Positions 1 through 6,097 of a DNA stretch of 9,121 nucleotides are shown here, in pieces. A model generated the notes under the pieces. The model had not been told where the DNA came from. It saw only the letters and a list, made by a program, of their open reading frames with translations, and made no database searches. The stretch is from the NCBI GenBank assembly GCA_023392035.1, contig JAEVZY010000223.1:1-9121 (forward strand), in the 5' to 3' direction. Positions within the stretch are counted from its first letter, which is position 1; each line of letters begins with the position of its first letter. The DNA is from Pseudomonadota bacterium (lineage in GTDB: Bacteria; Pseudomonadota; Gammaproteobacteria; Burkholderiales; Burkholderiaceae_D). Both the position numbers and the translations under genes were made by a program.

Positions 1-429
1 CCGCAGGAAGTGGCCGCGGAACATGTGGCCGCGCAACCGGCGGCAGCGCAAGAGGCGCCTGTGACGAGCGCCGGCACGCCGGTATCCAAAGCTGAAATCG
101 TGGCGCCGACGCCCGTGGTGGCAGCCCTCGAAGCCCGGGAAGCCGCCGTGAGCGCAGACCTGGGCACCGTCGCGCCCGCCCCTGCGGCGGCCCTGGTCCG
201 CGAAGCGCCTGCCACGGCTGGCGCCCCTGCGGCCGCCATGCCGCTGGACGAGTTGCGCCAGATGCTGGGCCAAGCCGGCCTGACCCTGGCCGTGACCGAT
301 CCCGACAAGCTGCGCGCAGCCCAGGAAGCCGCGGCCCGCGTCGTGCCCACGCCGCGCGTGCCGCGCGAGCGCAAGCCGCTGCCGCCCTTGTCCAGCGAAC
401 CGCTGGTGCAGGTCGAAACGCGACGTTGA
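1..429 (+). CDS. rne: Ribonuclease E, C-terminal end (partial)
   Basis: This is the last 142 codons of an open frame that enters from before the window. The product is read as the C-terminal tail of RNase E, the endonuclease that processes rRNA and tRNA and starts mRNA decay; the catalytic half lies outside the window. The visible part is a low-complexity Ala/Pro/Glu-rich stretch followed by a more conserved end, with LDELRQMLGQAGLTLAVTD, a PRVPRERKPLPPL segment and the terminal QVETRR. That end is typical of betaproteobacterial RNase E, where the disordered C-terminal half scaffolds the degradosome and binds RNA. The following moaA/moeA genes also fit, because rne lies near Moco genes in several Burkholderiales (recalled, not searched). 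There is no upstream stop, so any start inside the window would be false. Alternative: another Ala/Pro-rich scaffold protein such as a TonB-like linker, judged less likely. Confidence 0.75.
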   Translation, partial: PQEVAAEHVAAQPAAAQEAPVTSAGTPVSKAEIVAPTPVVAALEAREAAVSADLGTVAPAPAAALVREAPATAGAPAAAMPLDELRQMLGQAGLTLAVTDPDKLRAAQEAAARVVPTPRVPRERKPLPPLSSEPLVQVETRR

Positions 430-434
430 TGGTC

Positions 435-453
435 GGACGGGTCGAACCCGTCC
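435..453 (+). repeat. Inverted repeat just after the rne stop codon
   Basis: GGACGGGT and ACCCGTCC form a perfect 8-bp stem around a 3-nt CGA loop, five bases after the rne stop. No T-run follows, so it is not a terminator alone. It probably folds in the rne 3' untranslated region ahead of the true terminator and may block 3' exonucleases. Confidence 0.6.
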
Positions 454-465
454 TTCCCAACGCCC

Positions 466-500
466 GGCGGGTCCGCGCAAGCGGTGCCCGCCATTTTTTT
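466..500 (+). terminator. Intrinsic terminator of rne
   Basis: The arms are GGCGGG (466-471) with CCCGCC (487-492), continued inward by CCGC (473-476) with GCGG (481-484). The loop is GCAA, a GNRA tetraloop. A run of seven T (494-500) follows. This is a textbook Rho-independent terminator for the transcript coming from rne. It ends only 19 nt before the chosen chrA start, so chrA must rely on read-through or on a promoter embedded here. Confidence 0.85.
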
Positions 501-519
501 GGGCCCTGCCCGGGAAAGC

Positions 520-1863
520 ATGCAAACCAGCCAAGCACAGGAAAATTCGATCACGGCCGTCACGCCAGGCCAGGCCTTTCTCTACTGGCTCAAGCTGGGC
601 TTCATCAGCTTCGGCGGCCCGGCCGGACAGATCGCGCTGATGCATACCGAACTGGTGGAACGGCGACGCTGGATTTCGGAGCAGCGCTTCCTGCATGCGC
701 TCAACTACTGCATGCTGCTGCCCGGTCCCGAGGCCACCCAGCTGGCCATCTACATCGGCTGGCTGATGCATCGCACTGCAGGCGGCGTGGTGGCCGGCGC
801 GCTGTTCGTGCTGCCTTCGCTCATCATCCTGATCCTGCTGTCCTGGATCTACCTGGTCTGGGGCAGCCTGCCCTGGGTCGCCGGCATTTTGTATGGCATC
901 AAGCCGGCGGTGGTGGCCATTGTGCTGGCCGCGGCCTGGCGCATCGGCAGCCGCTCCCTCAAGAATCGCTGGCTGATGGGCATTGCCCTGCTGGCCTTTG
1001 TCGCCATCATGCTGGGCCTGCCTTTCCCGGCCATCGTGCTGGGCGCGGCGCTGCTGGGTGTGGCCGGCGGCCGCTGGCTGCCGGCACAGTTCGCGCCCGG
1101 CGGCGGACATTCCGCCAGCCAGCAATCGTATGGGCCGGCGCTGATCGACGACCACACGCCCACGCCCGCGCATGCGCGCTATTCCAGCCGCGGCTTGCTG
1201 ACGGTGAGCTTCAGCGGCCTGGCCCTGGGCCTCGTCAGCTGGCTGCTGTTGGCCCAATGGGGTGGCGCACAGGGCGTGCTGGCGCAGCTTGGCTGGTTCT
1301 TCACCAAGGCCGCCATGCTGACCTTCGGCGGCGCCTACGCGGTGCTGCCCTATGTGTACCAGGGCGCGGTCGAGCATTACGGCTGGCTCACCGGTCCGCA
1401 GATGATCGATGGCCTGGCGCTGGGTGAAACCACGCCCGGGCCGCTGATCATGATCGTGGCTTTCGTCGGCTTTGTCGGCGCCTGGACCCATCAGGTGCTG
1501 GGCAGCGAAAACCTGCTGCTGGCCGGGGCGCTGGGCGCCAGTGTCGCCACCTGGTTCACCTTCCTGCCTTCTTTCATCTTCATCCTGGCCGGCGGTCCGC
1601 TGGTGGAATCCACCCGCAACAACATCCGCCTCACCGCGCCCCTGACGGCGATCTCGGCGGCGGTGGTCGGGGTGATCGTCAGCCTGGCCGTGTTTTTCGC
1701 GCGCCATGTGTTTCTGCTCGACCAGACGCCCGCGCACTGGGACTGGACGGCGATGGCGATCGCGCTGGCTGCCGCTGTGGCCTTGATGCGCTACAAGATG
1801 GGCACCATCCCGCTGATCGGTATCTGCGCGGCACTGGGCTGGCTGCTGTCGCTGCTGCGCTGA
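520..1863 (+). CDS. chrA: Chromate transporter ChrA, long-chain (two-domain) type
   Basis: 447-residue inner-membrane protein of the CHR family, which exports chromate from the cytoplasm and gives chromate resistance. Both halves of the duplicated CHR domain are present. The first has FGGPAGQIALMH (31-42) and LPGPEATQLA (67-76). The second has TFGGAYAVLPYV (268-279) and ETTPGPLI (303-310), with a hydrophilic loop at about 188-225 between them. The rest is mostly hydrophobic, as expected for about ten or more membrane segments, and the length is a little above the usual ~400. The frame stays open back to a GTG at 484, but that codon lies inside the rne terminator stem, so the ATG at 520 is chosen; GGG at 512-514 is the only weak ribosome site. 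No chrB regulator is visible. The substrate is inferred from the family; members may also handle other oxyanions such as sulfate. Confidence 0.9.
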   Translation: MQTSQAQENSITAVTPGQAFLYWLKLGFISFGGPAGQIALMHTELVERRRWISEQRFLHALNYCMLLPGPEATQLAIYIGWLMHRTAGGVVAGALFVLPSLIILILLSWIYLVWGSLPWVAGILYGIKPAVVAIVLAAAWRIGSRSLKNRWLMGIALLAFVAIMLGLPFPAIVLGAALLGVAGGRWLPAQFAPGGGHSASQQSYGPALIDDHTPTPAHARYSSRGLLTVSFSGLALGLVSWLLLAQWGGAQGVLAQLGWFFTKAAMLTFGGAYAVLPYVYQGAVEHYGWLTGPQMIDGLALGETTPGPLIMIVAFVGFVGAWTHQVLGSENLLLAGALGASVATWFTFLPSFIFILAGGPLVESTRNNIRLTAPLTAISAAVVGVIVSLAVFFARHVFLLDQTPAHWDWTAMAIALAAAVALMRYKMGTIPLIGICAALGWLLSLLR

Positions 1864-1990
1864 AACATCGCGTGCCAGTTGCGGGCTTTGCTGTCAATGC
1901 TCCATCACGCCATCCCGGCGCTTGGCTCGTGGTATCTTAGGCGTCTCCTGTTTCCATCGCGCCTGTTGTCTGGCGTACGACTGATTTCCC

Positions 1991-3106
1991 ATGGTCGCCA
2001 AAGTCATTCCCGTCGTTGATCAACGCATTCCCGAGCAGTCGGCCTTCGTACCTGCCGAGCCGCATCCGGCCACCGGCTTGCTGACCGACAGCCTGAACCG
2101 GCCGCTGCGCGACTTGCGCATTTCGGTCACGGACCGCTGCAATTTCCGTTGCGTGTACTGCATGCCCAAGGAAGTGTTCGACAAGAACTATGCCTTCCTG
2201 CCGCATTCTTCGCTGCTGAGTTTTGAAGAGATCACGCGCGTGGCGAAAATCTTCGTCGCCCATGGCGTGCAAAAGATTCGCCTGACCGGCGGCGAGCCGC
2301 TGCTGCGCAAGAACCTGGAAGCCTTGATCGCCATGCTGGCCGAGCTGCGCACGCCCGAGGGCAAGCCGCTGGACCTGACCCTGACCACCAACGGTTCCAT
2401 CCTCGCAAAGAAAGCCCAGGCGCTGAAAGACGCCGGCCTGAACCGCGTCACGGTTTCCCTCGATTCGCTGGACGACGCGGTGTTCCGCCGCATGAACGAT
2501 GTCGACTTCCCGGTGGCGGAAGTCCTGCATGGCATCGAGGTGGCGCAACAAGTGGGCCTGGGTCCGGTCAAGGTCAACATGGTGGTCAAGGGCGGCATGA
2601 ACGACCAGGAAATCGTGCCCATGGCGCGTCATTTCAAAAACACGCCAATCATTTTGCGCTTCATCGAATACATGGACGTGGGCGCATCCAACGGCTGGAA
2701 GATGGATGAAGTGGTGCCTTCGGCCGAAGTCGTGCGCCGCATCAGCGCCGAGCTGCCGCTGGAAGCGATCGACCCCAACTACGTCGGCGAAACCGCCGGG
2801 CGCTGGCGCTACCGCGATGGCGGCGGCGAGATCGGCGTAATCTCCAGCGTCACGCAAGCCTTCTGCCACGATTGCACACGCGCCCGCCTGTCGACCGAGG
2901 GCAAGATCTACACCTGCCTGTTCGCCACCAGCGGCCACGACTTGCGCAGCCTCCTGCGCAATCGCGCCAGCGATGCCGAAATCGAAAGCGCGGTGGCCTG
3001 GCTGTGGCAAAATCGGGGCGACCGTTATTCCGAGCTGCGCACCATCAATACCGAAGGCCTCTCGCGCACCGCGCGCAAAGTGGAGATGTCTTATATCGGT
3101 GGCTGA
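1991..3106 (+). CDS. moaA: GTP 3',8-cyclase MoaA (radical SAM, Moco synthesis)
   Basis: 371-residue cytoplasmic enzyme that, with MoaC, converts GTP to cyclic pyranopterin monophosphate, the first step of molybdenum cofactor synthesis. The N-terminal radical SAM cluster motif CNFRCVYC gives C50, C54 and C57. GGEP at 100-103 contacts SAM. The second [4Fe-4S] cluster ligands are C292, C295 and C309 (CX2CX13C), the arrangement specific to MoaA. The C-terminus ends in the conserved Gly-Gly. About 35-40 residues precede the conserved core, as in betaproteobacterial homologues. An in-frame stop lies at 1982-1984, so the ATG at 1991 is the earliest start, and later starts would cut the core. There is no clear Shine-Dalgarno. 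A TATCTT at 1933-1938 could be a -10 box but has no good -35 partner. moeA follows 29 nt downstream. Confidence 0.97.
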   Translation: MVAKVIPVVDQRIPEQSAFVPAEPHPATGLLTDSLNRPLRDLRISVTDRCNFRCVYCMPKEVFDKNYAFLPHSSLLSFEEITRVAKIFVAHGVQKIRLTGGEPLLRKNLEALIAMLAELRTPEGKPLDLTLTTNGSILAKKAQALKDAGLNRVTVSLDSLDDAVFRRMNDVDFPVAEVLHGIEVAQQVGLGPVKVNMVVKGGMNDQEIVPMARHFKNTPIILRFIEYMDVGASNGWKMDEVVPSAEVVRRISAELPLEAIDPNYVGETAGRWRYRDGGGEIGVISSVTQAFCHDCTRARLSTEGKIYTCLFATSGHDLRSLLRNRASDAEIESAVAWLWQNRGDRYSELRTINTEGLSRTARKVEMSYIGG

Positions 3107-3135
3107 GCAGCGCATCATCCCCATCCGCTCGCGCC

Positions 3136-4422
3136 ATGCCGACTCCTCCTTCACTCGAAGACATCATCAGTTGCGTTTCGGGCTATGACCCGAACGCGCT
3201 TCCCGTGGCCAAGGCCCAGGAAGTGATCCAGACTTTCATCCGTCCCATCGAAACGGTGGAGAAAGTGGCGATCCGCGCCGCGCTCGACCGCGTGCTGGCG
3301 GCCGACATCATCTCGCCCATCAATGTGCCGGCCCACGACAATTCGGCCATGGATGGCTATGCGCTGTCCGGCGCCCAGCTGGCAGCCGGCGAAGTGCAAT
3401 TGAAAGTGGTGGGCACCGCCTTTGCCGGACGCGCCTGGGAAGGCCGGGTGGCGAATGGCGAATGCGTGCGCATCATGACCGGCGCCATCATGCCGGCCAC
3501 TTGCGATACCGTGGTGCCGCAGGAATTCACCCGCGCCGCGGGCGAGAACGCCGTCATCATTCCCGCCGGCGTAGTCAAGCCTGGCGACAACCGCCGCTTC
3601 GCCGGCGAAGACCTGGCCCTGGGCCAGGCCGCCCTGAAACAGGGCCGCATCCTGCGTCCGGCCGACCTTGGCCTCCTGGCATCGCTGGGCATTGCCGAAG
3701 TGCCGGTACGGCGCCGCCTGCGCGTGGCCTTCTTTTCCACCGGCGACGAATTGCGCTCCATCGGCGAGCCCCTGGACGAAGGCTGCGTCTACGACAGCAA
3801 CCGCTACACGCTGTACGGCATGCTGAAGCGCCTGAACTGCGAGATTCTCGACATGGGTGTGATCAAGGACGATCCGGCGGCGCTGGAAGCAGGATTTCGC
3901 AACGCCGCAGAGAACGCCGACGCCGTCATCACTTCCGGCGGCGTCTCGGTTGGAGAAGCCGACTACACCAAGCAGATGATGGCCAAGCTGGGCGACGTGC
4001 GCTTCTGGAAGATCGGCATGCGTCCCGGCCGGCCGATGGCCTTTGGCCACATCGCCTCCGGCGGGCGCGGCGCCTACCTGTTCGGCCTGCCCGGCAATCC
4101 GGTGGCGGTGATGGTGACCTTCTATTTCTTCGCCCGCCAGGCCCTGCTGCACATGATGGGCGCGCAAGCCGACACCCTGCCCCTGATGCAAGCGGTGTCC
4201 GGCATGGCAATCCGCAAGAAACCCGGTCGCACCGAATACCAGCGCGGCATCCTGACCCAGGAAGCCGACGGCCGGCGCGTCGTGCGCATCACCGGCTCGC
4301 AAGGCTCCGGCATCCTGCGCTCCATGTCCGAAGCCAATTGCATGGTGGTGCTGGGCCATGAACAGGGCAATGTGGCCGCCGGCGACCTGGTGGACATCCT
4401 GCCCTTCGAAGGCCTGATCTGA
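3136..4422 (+). CDS. moeA: Molybdopterin molybdenumtransferase MoeA
   Basis: 428-residue cytoplasmic enzyme that inserts molybdate into adenylylated molybdopterin, the final step in making Mo-molybdopterin. Visible family motifs are VPAHDNSAMDGYAL (64-77), RIMTGAIMP (112-120), NRRFAGED (152-159), FFSTGDEL (199-206), YDSNRYTLYGML (219-230), the MoCF signature TSGGVSVGEADYTK (266-279), MRPGRPMAFG (295-304) and GLPGNPVAVM (317-326). The length is normal and all domains (I-IV) appear complete. The frame is open far upstream within moaA, but homologues begin close to SLEDIISCVSGYDPNALPV, so the ATG at 3136 is chosen. No good ribosome site precedes it. It lies 29 nt after moaA, almost certainly in the same transcript. 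The mobA gene that I recall between these two in several relatives is absent here. Confidence 0.96.
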   Translation: MPTPPSLEDIISCVSGYDPNALPVAKAQEVIQTFIRPIETVEKVAIRAALDRVLAADIISPINVPAHDNSAMDGYALSGAQLAAGEVQLKVVGTAFAGRAWEGRVANGECVRIMTGAIMPATCDTVVPQEFTRAAGENAVIIPAGVVKPGDNRRFAGEDLALGQAALKQGRILRPADLGLLASLGIAEVPVRRRLRVAFFSTGDELRSIGEPLDEGCVYDSNRYTLYGMLKRLNCEILDMGVIKDDPAALEAGFRNAAENADAVITSGGVSVGEADYTKQMMAKLGDVRFWKIGMRPGRPMAFGHIASGGRGAYLFGLPGNPVAVMVTFYFFARQALLHMMGAQADTLPLMQAVSGMAIRKKPGRTEYQRGILTQEADGRRVVRITGSQGSGILRSMSEANCMVVLGHEQGNVAAGDLVDILPFEGLI

Positions 4423-4427
4423 GTGTG

Positions 4428-4458
4428 ACCTCCGCGACGCCGATGGCGCCACGGAGGT
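4428..4458. terminator. Hairpin between convergent moeA and the TerC-Usp gene
   Basis: ACCTCCG (4428-4434) pairs with CGGAGGT (4452-4458). A nested stem CGCC (4438-4441) with GGCG (4445-4448) has a GAT loop. It sits in the 53-bp gap between two genes that end face to face, where a shared terminator is expected. Neither side has a T-run, so it may act as a weak or Rho-assisted stop or as a 3'-end stabiliser. Confidence 0.4.
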
Positions 4459-4475
4459 TCAAGCTCAAGCCCGCT

Positions 4476-4985
4476 TCACTCCTCGGCCAGCAACAGCAGC
4501 GCCAGGCCGGCCCCGATGCCGGCCGGGATGCCGAAGCGTTGCAGGGCGCTGGCTTCTTCGCGCGCCACAATCTCCACCGGCACTGACGACAACTCCATCA
4601 CCCGGCTGGTGACCGAATCCTGGAAGAAGCGTGCCAGCGCGCCCTTCTTGTCCGTCCCCATCACCACCTTGTGCATGCCGTACTCTTGGGCACAAGCGGC
4701 AATGGCGACGGCGGCGTCGCCGGTGGCCGTCAGCGACTGCCAATTCAGGCCGGCCTGGCGCAGCAGGGCCTGCGCCGCTTCCATCGACTTGCGGGAACGC
4801 TCCAGCCGCCAGTTGCGGCGGGTGGACAAGGGCAGAAAGCGCGCCGCATGCCTGGGCAGCAAGGGCTGCACATTCACCAGCAGCACAAAGCGCGGATCGG
4901 TGGCGCGGCGCGCTTCGGTGAGCACATGCCGCAAAGCCTGCAAGGCGTGGCGCGAGCCATCCATCGGGACCAGTACGCGCATCAT
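4476..4985 (-). CDS. Possible internal translation product: free Usp protein (169 aa)
   Basis: Inside the fusion gene, ATGATG at 4985-4980 begins exactly where the Usp domain starts (MMRVLVPMDGS). A strong ribosome site, AGGAGG at 4999-4994, lies 8 nt before the first ATG. A free protein from here would have 169 residues, a normal size for a small Usp. The same bases encode the linker end (SLEEEDK) of the full-length protein. It could therefore be made as a second product of the same mRNA. It could equally be a relic of a formerly separate gene. Only the sequence signals are seen; expression is inference. Confidence 0.45.
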   Translation of the reverse strand: MMRVLVPMDGSRHALQALRHVLTEARRATDPRFVLLVNVQPLLPRHAARFLPLSTRRNWRLERSRKSMEAAQALLRQAGLNWQSLTATGDAAVAIAACAQEYGMHKVVMGTDKKGALARFFQDSVTSRVMELSSVPVEIVAREEASALQRFGIPAGIGAGLALLLLAEE

Positions 4986-5873
4986 TTTGTCTTCCTCCTC
5001 AAGAGACGTTTGCGGCAATGAACGGGCAGCGTTGGGCACATCGACCACGGGTTGCGAGGCCTGCGTGGGGCTGGCATCAGCGGCCACGGCTGGCATCGCC
5101 GCGTCTGCCGCGTCCGCTGCTCGCGCGACCTGCGCCACATGCACTGCATCGGCTGCCGGGTCCAAAGCCCCCGGATGATCGGTATTGCCTATCTCCCGAT
5201 GGCTGCGCCGCGCGCGCAGCATGCCGCTGGCGAGCACCGCGCCGATCAGGCCGACATAGGTAAGCAACGCCACCCACGTGTGACTGGCGAAGAAGTCCTT
5301 GAGCATGGGCTCGCTGACGATCATCTTGGCCGCGGTCCAGGCCAGGATGCCGGCACCGAGATAGATGATGGCGGGGAAGCGCTCCACCCATTTGAGGATC
5401 AAGGTACTGCCGAAGATCATGATCGGCACCGACACCAGCAAGCCGATGATCACCAGCAGCATATTGCCGTGCGCCGCGCCGGCCACGCCCAGCACATTGT
5501 CCAGACCCATGATGGCGTCGGCCACGACGATGGTACGGATGGCACTGCCCAGTGTCGCCTGACCGGCGGCAAGCTCGGGTGCGTGGCTGTGCTGCCCCTC
5601 CGGCGCCAGCAGCTTCCAGGCGATCCAGATCAGCAGCAAACCGCCGGCCAGCTGCAGCCAGGGAATCCCCAGCAGCCAGACGATGGCCAGTGTCATCAGC
5701 ACCCGTACCACCACCGCACCGGCGGTGCCGGCGATGATGGTCAGGCGCTGCAGATGTGGCGGCAGACGCCGGGCCACCAGTGCAATCACAATGGCATTGT
5801 CACCGGCCAGTACCAGATCGATCGCAATGATCGCCAGCAAGGCCGGGACGAAGCCAGGAGACATCAAGTCCAT
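4476..5873 (-). CDS. TerC/YjbE-type membrane protein fused to a universal stress protein (Usp) domain
   Basis: 465 residues in one uninterrupted frame. Residues 1-222 are a TerC-family membrane domain of the YjbE/YkoY type, with about seven hydrophobic segments and the paired acidic motifs DLVLAGDNAIVIAL (19-32) and DAIMGLDNVLGV (119-130), thought to bind the metal. Homologues export Mn2+ or help load exported metalloproteins. Residues ~223-296 are a hydrophilic Ala/Asp-rich linker. Residues 297-437 are a Usp domain, from MRVLVPMDGS (298-307) to SVPVEIVA (430-437), followed by a short hydrophobic tail. The nucleotide loop (GTDK... QDSV, 406-421) has Lys and Asp where two glycines are usual. 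The start has an AAGGAG site 5 nt upstream. The leader holds a yybP-ykoY riboswitch, supporting a manganese role. Plain TerC proteins of this type are about half this length. The product name is sure at family level; transport of Mn2+ is inferred. Confidence 0.88.
   Translation of the reverse strand: MDLMSPGFVPALLAIIAIDLVLAGDNAIVIALVARRLPPHLQRLTIIAGTAGAVVVRVLMTLAIVWLLGIPWLQLAGGLLLIWIAWKLLAPEGQHSHAPELAAGQATLGSAIRTIVVADAIMGLDNVLGVAGAAHGNMLLVIIGLLVSVPIMIFGSTLILKWVERFPAIIYLGAGILAWTAAKMIVSEPMLKDFFASHTWVALLTYVGLIGAVLASGMLRARRSHREIGNTDHPGALDPAADAVHVAQVARAADAADAAMPAVAADASPTQASQPVVDVPNAARSLPQTSLEEEDKMMRVLVPMDGSRHALQALRHVLTEARRATDPRFVLLVNVQPLLPRHAARFLPLSTRRNWRLERSRKSMEAAQALLRQAGLNWQSLTATGDAAVAIAACAQEYGMHKVVMGTDKKGALARFFQDSVTSRVMELSSVPVEIVAREEASALQRFGIPAGIGAGLALLLLAEE
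4991..5000 (-). promoter_or_regulatory. Internal Shine-Dalgarno before the Usp domain
   Basis: The minus strand reads GAGGAGGAAG here, containing AGGAGG at ideal distance (8 nt) from ATGATG. It is a better match to the anti-Shine-Dalgarno than the site in front of most other genes in this window. It lies inside a coding frame at the domain border, which is where an independent start would make a complete Usp fold. Confidence 0.55.
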
Positions 5874-5893
5874 GGCAACTCCTTTTGGTGAGT

Positions 5894-5940
5894 CGCCCGG
5901 CTGATGGGGTGTGATGCAATACGGGCAAAGGCGCCGGGCG
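5894..5940 (-). promoter_or_regulatory. Inverted repeat in the leader between riboswitch terminator and start codon
   Basis: CGCCCGGC (5940-5933) and GCCGGGCG (5901-5894) are perfect 8-bp complements with 31 nt between them. They lie directly after the riboswitch terminator and end 9 nt before the AAGGAG site of the TerC-Usp gene. The arms can fold in the read-through transcript and place the ribosome site just outside a stem. A smaller ACTC/GAGT pairing could cover the site itself. A role in translation control or mRNA stability is inferred. Confidence 0.45.
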
Positions 5941-5973
5941 AAAAAAAACCTTTACCAACGTTCTGGTAAAGGT
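5941..5973 (-). terminator. Riboswitch expression platform: intrinsic terminator
   Basis: On the minus strand ACCTTTACCA (5973-5964) and TGGTAAAGGT (5957-5948) form a perfect 10-bp stem with a GAACGT loop, ending in eight T (5948-5941). The first arm contains the ACCTTT that also forms the 3' arm of the aptamer's closing stem, so the two folds exclude each other. This predicts termination without ligand and read-through with Mn2+. With no other clear terminator after rmuC, it may also end rmuC transcripts. Confidence 0.9.
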
Positions 5974-6065
5974 CTTGCCACAACGCGCTGGCGTTGCCCG
6001 CAGGGCCGGAGGCGGTGGGTTCCGCCACGGAATGACGACTTCTGCGGTGAGGCTACTCCCCCTTC
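5968..6065 (-). promoter_or_regulatory. yybP-ykoY manganese riboswitch aptamer
   Basis: The minus-strand leader of the TerC-Usp gene has the two conserved ends of the yybP-ykoY class. The 5' element is AAGGGGGAGTAGCC (6064-6051) and the 3' element is GGCAAGACCTTT (5979-5968). GAAGG (6065-6061) pairs with CCTTT (5972-5968) as the closing stem. GCC (6053-6051) pairs with GGC (5979-5977) as the next helix, leaving the conserved GGGAGTA and AAGA between. Inside, GGCGG/CCGCC and CAACGC-CAGC-GCGTTG (5996-5981) give two hairpins, as expected of this aptamer. The class senses Mn2+ and precedes TerC/YkoY, MntP and related genes; this downstream gene is a TerC protein. There is one extra G in the 5' element compared with the usual GGGGAGUAG. 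Assignment is by motif recall, without a covariance search. Confidence 0.88.
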
Positions 6066-6068
6066 TTT

Positions 6069-6092
6069 GACTGATCGTTTGACGATGCAGTC
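6069..6092 (-). repeat. Hairpin at the probable 5' end of the riboswitch leader
   Basis: On the minus strand GACTG-ATCGT pairs with ACGAT-CAGTC around a CAA loop, with one bulged C: ten base pairs ending three bases before the aptamer's closing stem. If transcription starts near 6091, as the upstream promoter candidate predicts, this hairpin is the very 5' end of the RNA and could insulate or stabilise the leader. Confidence 0.5.
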
Positions 6093-6097
6093 CTTGC

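Noticed and set aside
484..519. GTG at 484 as the start of chrA
   Set aside because: The codon is within the rne terminator hairpin and the added 12 residues do not resemble ChrA; the ATG at 520 fits the family better.
1921..1940. Possible sigma-54 promoter (TTGGCTCG...) before moaA
   Set aside because: The GG of the -24 element has no GC at the required -12 position.
2014..2025. Perfect palindrome CGTTGATCAACG as an FNR/CRP-type site for Moco genes
   Set aside because: It lies inside the moaA coding region and lacks the 4-bp spacer of an FNR box (TTGAT-N4-ATCAA); it encodes ordinary variable N-terminal residues.
2872..3135. Upstream extension of the moeA frame into moaA
   Set aside because: The 88 extra residues are an out-of-frame reading of moaA and are Arg/Gln/His-rich; the family starts near 3136.
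1937..3154. Long minus-strand open frame of 405 codons opposite moaA
   Set aside because: moaA on the plus strand is certain from its cluster ligands. The antisense frame is His/Gln/Asp-rich, matches no family I know and is a common by-product of strong G/C third-position bias.
3151..4452. Long minus-strand open frame of 433 codons opposite moeA
   Set aside because: It is a mirror frame of moeA with a His/Gly/Ala-rich composition and no recognisable domain.
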